Below, piece after piece: positions 60,376-64,000 of a DNA stretch of 64,000 nt (positions are counted from its first letter, which is position 1; each line of letters begins with the position of its first letter). A model generated the notes under the pieces. The model made no database searches. It saw only the letters and a program-made list of their open reading frames with translations, and had not been told where the DNA came from. The translations under genes were made by a program, and so were the position numbers. This stretch comes from Variovorax saccharolyticus (GTDB taxonomy: Bacteria; Pseudomonadota; Gammaproteobacteria; Burkholderiales; Burkholderiaceae_C): the NCBI RefSeq assembly GCF_030316765.1, contig NZ_JASZYT010000014.1:62001-126000 (forward strand), read 5' to 3'.

Positions 60376-61539
60376 ATGTTCGATCTAACCGAAGACCAAG
60401 TAGCCATTCGCGATGGCGTGAGTGCAGTCTGCAGCCGGTTCGGCGACGACTACTGGTCAGAGTGCGACCGGGAAGAGCGATTTCCCAAAGAGTTTCACCG
60501 CGCGATGGCCACCGACGGCTGGCTCGGCGTCACCATGCCCGAACAGTTCGGCGGTGCGGGGCTCGGCGTGACAGAGGCGGCGATCGTCATGCACACGGTG
60601 GCTTCACACGGCGGAGGCATGACGGCTGCGTCTTCGATTCACATAAACATGTTTGGCCCCCATCCCGTCGTGGTCCACGGCAGCCCGGAGCAGCAGCAGA
60701 ACTGGTTGCCTCGCCTGGTCAGTGGAGAAGACCAGGTGTGTTTCGGCGTGACCGAGCCTGACGCAGGGCTGGATACAACCAGCATCAAGACCTTCGCCAA
60801 AAAGACGGAGGGTGGCTATCGCGTGAGCGGTCGCAAGATGTGGACCTCCACCGGTCAGGTCGCCAGCAAGATCCTGTTGCTCACCCGCACAACGCCCAAG
60901 GCGGAGTGCGCGCGGCCCACCGATGGCATCACCCTGTTCTATACCGATCTCGACCGCACCAAGGTGGAGGTTCGACGCATTCCAAAGCACGGTCGCAATG
61001 CCGTCGATTCGAACGCGGTCTTCATCGACGATCTGTTCATCCCGGAATCGCACCGCATCGGCGAAGAGGGAAAAGGCTTCCGCTATCTCCTGGACGGCCT
61101 GAATCCGGAACGGATCCTGGTGGGTATGGAGGCCATCGGCATCGGTGAAGACGCCTTGCGTCGCGGCACCCAATACGCGCGGGACCGCGTGGTATTCGGT
61201 CGCCCCATCGGTCAGAACCAAGGCATCCAGCATCCTCTGGCCGAGTGCTGGCTCAACCTTCAGGCTGCGCGTCTCATGGGGGCTAGGGCGGCACAGCTCT
61301 ACGACTCGGGGCAACCGTGCGCAGCCGAAGCAAATGGAACCAAGTTTCTTGGCGCGCGAGCGGGCTACCAGGCGTGCCTGCAGTCCGTGATGACGCACGG
61401 CGGCATGGGCTATGCGAAAGAGTACGTCGTGGAGCGACTGTTGCGCGAGGTCCTGATCGATCGACTCGCCCCGGTGTCCGAGCAAATGATTCTCTGTTTC
61501 ATCGCAGAGAAAGTTCTGGACTTGCCGAAGTCCTACTGA
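60376..61539 (+). CDS. Acyl-CoA dehydrogenase
   Basis: A 387-residue FAD-dependent dehydrogenase starting MFDLTEDQVAIRDGVSAVCS. Family segments are FGVTEPDAGLDTTSIKTFA, YRVSGRKMWTSTGQVASKIL, GLNPERILVGMEAIGIG, ARDRVVFGRPIGQNQGIQHP and MTHGGMGYAKEYVVERLLRE. The base-equivalent Glu is likely in PVSEQM. It introduces the alpha-beta double bond into an acyl-CoA. First gene of the right-hand run with a CoA-transferase, keto-acid cleavage enzyme and hydratase. The promoter contains motif copy 5. Confidence 0.94.
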   Translation: MFDLTEDQVAIRDGVSAVCSRFGDDYWSECDREERFPKEFHRAMATDGWLGVTMPEQFGGAGLGVTEAAIVMHTVASHGGGMTAASSIHINMFGPHPVVVHGSPEQQQNWLPRLVSGEDQVCFGVTEPDAGLDTTSIKTFAKKTEGGYRVSGRKMWTSTGQVASKILLLTRTTPKAECARPTDGITLFYTDLDRTKVEVRRIPKHGRNAVDSNAVFIDDLFIPESHRIGEEGKGFRYLLDGLNPERILVGMEAIGIGEDALRRGTQYARDRVVFGRPIGQNQGIQHPLAECWLNLQAARLMGARAAQLYDSGQPCAAEANGTKFLGARAGYQACLQSVMTHGGMGYAKEYVVERLLREVLIDRLAPVSEQMILCFIAEKVLDLPKSY

Positions 61540-61568
61540 CACTTTCACCACAAGAAAGAGACAAGCTC

Positions 61569-62756
61569 ATGAAGCCACTAGCTGGAATGAAGGTGCTCGA
61601 CCTGTCACGCGTCCTAGCAGGTCCGTTGTGCGCTCAGGCGCTCGGCGACCTGGGAGCCGAGGTCATCAAGATTGAAGCGCCCGGACTGGGCGATGAGACG
61701 CGGGGTTGGCCCCCCTTCAAGGGCGAGGGTCTCGGGGCTGTGTTCCTTTGCGTGAACCGCAACAAGCGGAGCATTGCCATCGACATGAAGACACCCGAAG
61801 GTGTCGCACTGGTGCATCAGTTGGCAAAGAACGCCGACGTCGCCATCGAGAGTTTCAGCACGGGCGTAGCCGAACGGCTTGAAATCGATGCCAAGACGCT
61901 GCAAGCCATCAATCCGCGCTTGGTGCACTGCAGCATTTCCGGCTTCGGTCGCGAAGGTCCTCTGAAACAGTCGCCCGGCTACGACGTGATCCTTCAGGCG
62001 TTTGCGGGCGTCATGGCGCTGACGGGTGATGAGGGCGGGGGATACATCCGCAGCCCCGTTTCCCCGATCGACCAGATGACGGGAACGCACGCCATCATCG
62101 GTATCTTGGCCGCGCTCATGGAACGTGAAAAGACCGGCAAGGGCGGCACGGTCATGGCCTCGCTGTTCGACACGGCGCTGGCCCTGCAGCGTTACAACCT
62201 GCAGAGCTACTGGCAGCTCGGCGTGCAACCACCCAAATGCGGCTCCAGTCACGAATCGTTGTGCCCATACCAGGCATTTGAGGCGGCCGACGGCCCTGTC
62301 ATGGTCGGCGTAGCGAACGACAATCTTTGGAGGAAGTTCTGCAAGGTTGCGGGCCTGCAGGACATCGTCGACGACCCGAAATTTCGGACGAACGCCGACC
62401 GGGTCGCGCATCGGGCAGAGACTGTCACACGCGTACAGGCGGTAATCGCTACGCAACCGGTGTCGTTCTGGTACGAGCAACTCTCAGCTGTCAGCGTGCC
62501 CTGCTCCCCAATCAACACGCTGGGACAGTTGCTCGATCACCCGCACACGAAGGCAAGCGACGTCGTCGTGGAGTACGAACATCCGGTGGCGGGCACAACC
62601 CGCAGCGTCGGGCAGCCCTACATCCTCAATGGCGAAAGGCGAACCGCCGGCACGCCACCCCCCGTGCATGCCCAGCACACCGACGAAGTGCTCTCGGAAA
62701 TCGGGTTGTCCGGTTCCGACATCGCCCGGCTCAAGGCGTCCAAGGTCATCGCCTGA
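61569..62756 (+). CDS. CaiB/BaiF family (class III) CoA-transferase
   Basis: A 395-residue CoA-transferase: MKPLAGMKVLDLSRVLAGPL, LGAEVIKIEAPGLGDETRGW, VNRNKRSIAIDMKTPEG, catalytic Asp in PVSPIDQMTGTHAIIGIL. It would activate the pathway acid as a CoA ester for the acyl-CoA dehydrogenase encoded just upstream (29-base gap). It is only distantly similar to the CaiB gene at 50700. Confidence 0.94.
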   Translation: MKPLAGMKVLDLSRVLAGPLCAQALGDLGAEVIKIEAPGLGDETRGWPPFKGEGLGAVFLCVNRNKRSIAIDMKTPEGVALVHQLAKNADVAIESFSTGVAERLEIDAKTLQAINPRLVHCSISGFGREGPLKQSPGYDVILQAFAGVMALTGDEGGGYIRSPVSPIDQMTGTHAIIGILAALMEREKTGKGGTVMASLFDTALALQRYNLQSYWQLGVQPPKCGSSHESLCPYQAFEAADGPVMVGVANDNLWRKFCKVAGLQDIVDDPKFRTNADRVAHRAETVTRVQAVIATQPVSFWYEQLSAVSVPCSPINTLGQLLDHPHTKASDVVVEYEHPVAGTTRSVGQPYILNGERRTAGTPPPVHAQHTDEVLSEIGLSGSDIARLKASKVIA

Positions 62757-62787
62757 ACCGACAAAGCAACTGAACGAGGTATCCCAA

Positions 62788-63720
62788 ATGTCGAAGAATC
62801 GCAAAGTCATCATCACCTGCGCCGTGACCGGTGCTATCCACACGCCGACCATGTCGCCGCACCTGCCGGTGACTGCCAAGGAGATCGAGGAAGCAGCCGT
62901 CGGCGCGATCGAGGCCGGCGCTTCCATCGTTCACCTGCACGCACGGGACCCGGTCGATGGACGCCCGTCACAGCAAGCCGACTTGTTCCGCGAATTCGTC
63001 GGCAACATCAAGCAGCGCTGCGACGGCGTGATCAATCTCACCACCGGAGGCTCGCCGGCGATGACCATCGAGGAGCGGCTGCAGCCTGCCCTGCAGCTCA
63101 AGCCCGAGGTCGCTTCGCTCAATATGGGCTCAATGAACTTCGGTCTCCATCCATTGCTTGGTAAGTACAAAGAGTTCAAGTACGACTGGGAGCCGACCTA
63201 TCTGGAGGCGACCCGGGACATGGTGTTCCGCAACACTTTCAAGGACATCGAATACATCCTTTCCTCTTGTGCCGACAACGGCACGCGCTTCGAGTTCGAG
63301 TGCTATGACACGTCCCACCTTTACAACCTGGCCCACTTCGTCGATCGCAAGCTGGTACAAGGCCCACTGTTCGTGCAGACCGTGTTCGGGATCCTTGGTG
63401 GAATCGGGACCCATCCGGACGATGTCGCCCACATGAAGCGCACGGCCGACCGCCTGTTCGGTGATCAGTTTGTATGGTCCGTGCTTGGAGCCGGGCGGCA
63501 ACAGATGCCCATCGCCGCAACGTCCGCGGCCATGGGTGGCAACGTGCGCGTCGGACTCGAAGATTCTCTGTGGGACGGTCCGGGACAACTCGCCAAGAGC
63601 AATGCAGACCAGGTCCGGCGCGTGCGTGCGATTCTGGAGGGCCTCTCGCTGCAGGTGGCGACGCCTGCAGAGGCGCGCAGCATTCTCGCGCTCAAGGGCG
63701 GCGACAACGTCGGCTTCTAA
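62788..63720 (+). CDS. Beta-keto acid cleavage enzyme (BKACE, DUF849 family)
   Basis: A 310-residue zinc-dependent TIM-barrel enzyme. The metal motif SIVHLHARDPVDG, and VITCAVTGAIHTP, INLTTGGSPAMTIEERL, FECYDTSHLYNLAHFV and GGIGTHPDDVAHM match the family. BKACE proteins condense a beta-keto acid with acetyl-CoA and split off acetoacetate plus a new acyl-CoA. Start ATG 62788 (MSKNRKVIITCAVTGA) with GAGGT upstream. It would provide a CoA ester to the following hydratase, or cleave the product of the chain. Confidence 0.93.
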   Translation: MSKNRKVIITCAVTGAIHTPTMSPHLPVTAKEIEEAAVGAIEAGASIVHLHARDPVDGRPSQQADLFREFVGNIKQRCDGVINLTTGGSPAMTIEERLQPALQLKPEVASLNMGSMNFGLHPLLGKYKEFKYDWEPTYLEATRDMVFRNTFKDIEYILSSCADNGTRFEFECYDTSHLYNLAHFVDRKLVQGPLFVQTVFGILGGIGTHPDDVAHMKRTADRLFGDQFVWSVLGAGRQQMPIAATSAAMGGNVRVGLEDSLWDGPGQLAKSNADQVRRVRAILEGLSLQVATPAEARSILALKGGDNVGF

Positions 63721-63742
63721 CTCATCCTTCTAGGAGTACTTC

Positions 63743-64000
63743 ATGCCCGGGCAATACTATGAGCAGCTGGAAGTGGGGCAAATCTTCCAGCATGCGATCC
63801 GCCGCACAGTGACTGAGATGGACAACGTTCTGTTCTCGGCGCTCACTCACAACCCCGCAGCCCTGCATATCGACGAAGAGTACTGCCGCAAGAACACGGA
63901 GTTCGGCAAGCGCATCGTGAACAGCGCTTTCACTCTCGGGCTAGTCGTCGGTGTGTCCGTCGGCGATACGACCCTGGGCACCACCGTCGGCAACCTCGGA
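63743..64000 (+). CDS. MaoC-family dehydratase, 5' part
   Basis: The frame from ATG 63743 runs open to the window edge (86 codons). AGGAG lies 6 bases upstream. MPGQYYEQLEVGQIFQHAIR and ALTHNPAALHIDEEYCRKN belong to the hot-dog fold, with the catalytic Asp/His of MaoC enoyl-CoA hydratases expected around the HNPAALHID segment, and FGKRIVNSAFTLGLVVGV after. It is probably an enoyl- or mesaconyl-CoA hydratase of the same operon as the acyl-CoA dehydrogenase. Confidence 0.88.
   Translation, partial: MPGQYYEQLEVGQIFQHAIRRTVTEMDNVLFSALTHNPAALHIDEEYCRKNTEFGKRIVNSAFTLGLVVGVSVGDTTLGTTVGNLG

Noticed and set aside
1..64000. CRISPR arrays, tRNA genes and rRNA genes
   Set aside because: No regularly spaced repeats, cloverleaf-like sequences or rRNA segments were seen by eye; a dedicated scan would be needed to be certain.

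Overview
The window comes from a GC-rich betaproteobacterium, most likely a Burkholderiales member of the Variovorax/Comamonadaceae or Bordetella/Alcaligenaceae kind. The evidence is a strong G/C bias at third codon positions, five Bug-type (TctC-like) solute receptors in about 35 kb, and many SDR, CaiB CoA-transferase, LysR and molybdenum-hydroxylase genes. No tRNA, rRNA or CRISPR array was seen.

Positions 1-23.3 kb form an accessory island. It opens with decayed fragments (an ISKra4-type transposase N-terminus and a GAF-domain fragment). A left-pointing block follows: an uncharacterised, possibly macro-fold protein overlapped with a Sir2 sirtuin, a WYL regulator and a NERD-nuclease/UvrD-like helicase. 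Diverging from it is a right-pointing cassette at 5.4-16.4 kb: unknown protein, double AAA+ ATPase, unknown protein, two-HKD phospholipase-D nuclease, large SF2/SNF2-type helicase (the last three chained by 4-bp ATGA overlaps), then a NYN nuclease with an OST-HTH/LOTUS domain. This architecture resembles antiviral or anti-plasmid operons, but I cannot match it to a named system, and it is my main candidate for something undescribed. Downstream lie a frameshifted second WYL regulator, an in-frame chimera of a vWA protein with a SNF2 C-terminus, a tyrosine recombinase that has lost its catalytic C-terminus, a KfrA-like coiled-coil DNA-binding protein, a cluster of hairpins, a HEPN-like gene pair and a small Ser/Ala/Lys-rich gene.

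Positions 23.4-32.5 kb carry a sulfatase-Bug pair with a divergent LysR; a left-pointing group of alcohol dehydrogenase, Bcr/CflA MFS exporter, a small secreted protein, a cytochrome P460 whose haem motif has lost its His, and a DUF4405 remnant; and a two-subunit 3-oxoacid-type CoA-transferase.

Positions 32.5-64 kb are a catabolic island. It holds a PaoABC-type periplasmic aldehyde oxidoreductase, a second cytoplasmic-type CoxLSM hydroxylase, five SDRs, two amidohydrolases, an MmgE/PrpD protein, an SMP-30 lactonase, two CaiB CoA-transferases, a zinc alcohol dehydrogenase, and at the right end an acyl-CoA dehydrogenase, CoA-transferase, beta-keto acid cleavage enzyme and MaoC hydratase in one run. 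The genes together suggest uptake of small carboxylates through Bug receptors, oxidation of alcohol or aldehyde groups, lactone or amide hydrolysis, activation as CoA thioesters and beta-oxidation-like cleavage. The substrate is not evident. Five copies of a 14-bp motif close to GGTTAACCRTTRAC lie upstream of genes in this island and may mark a common regulon.
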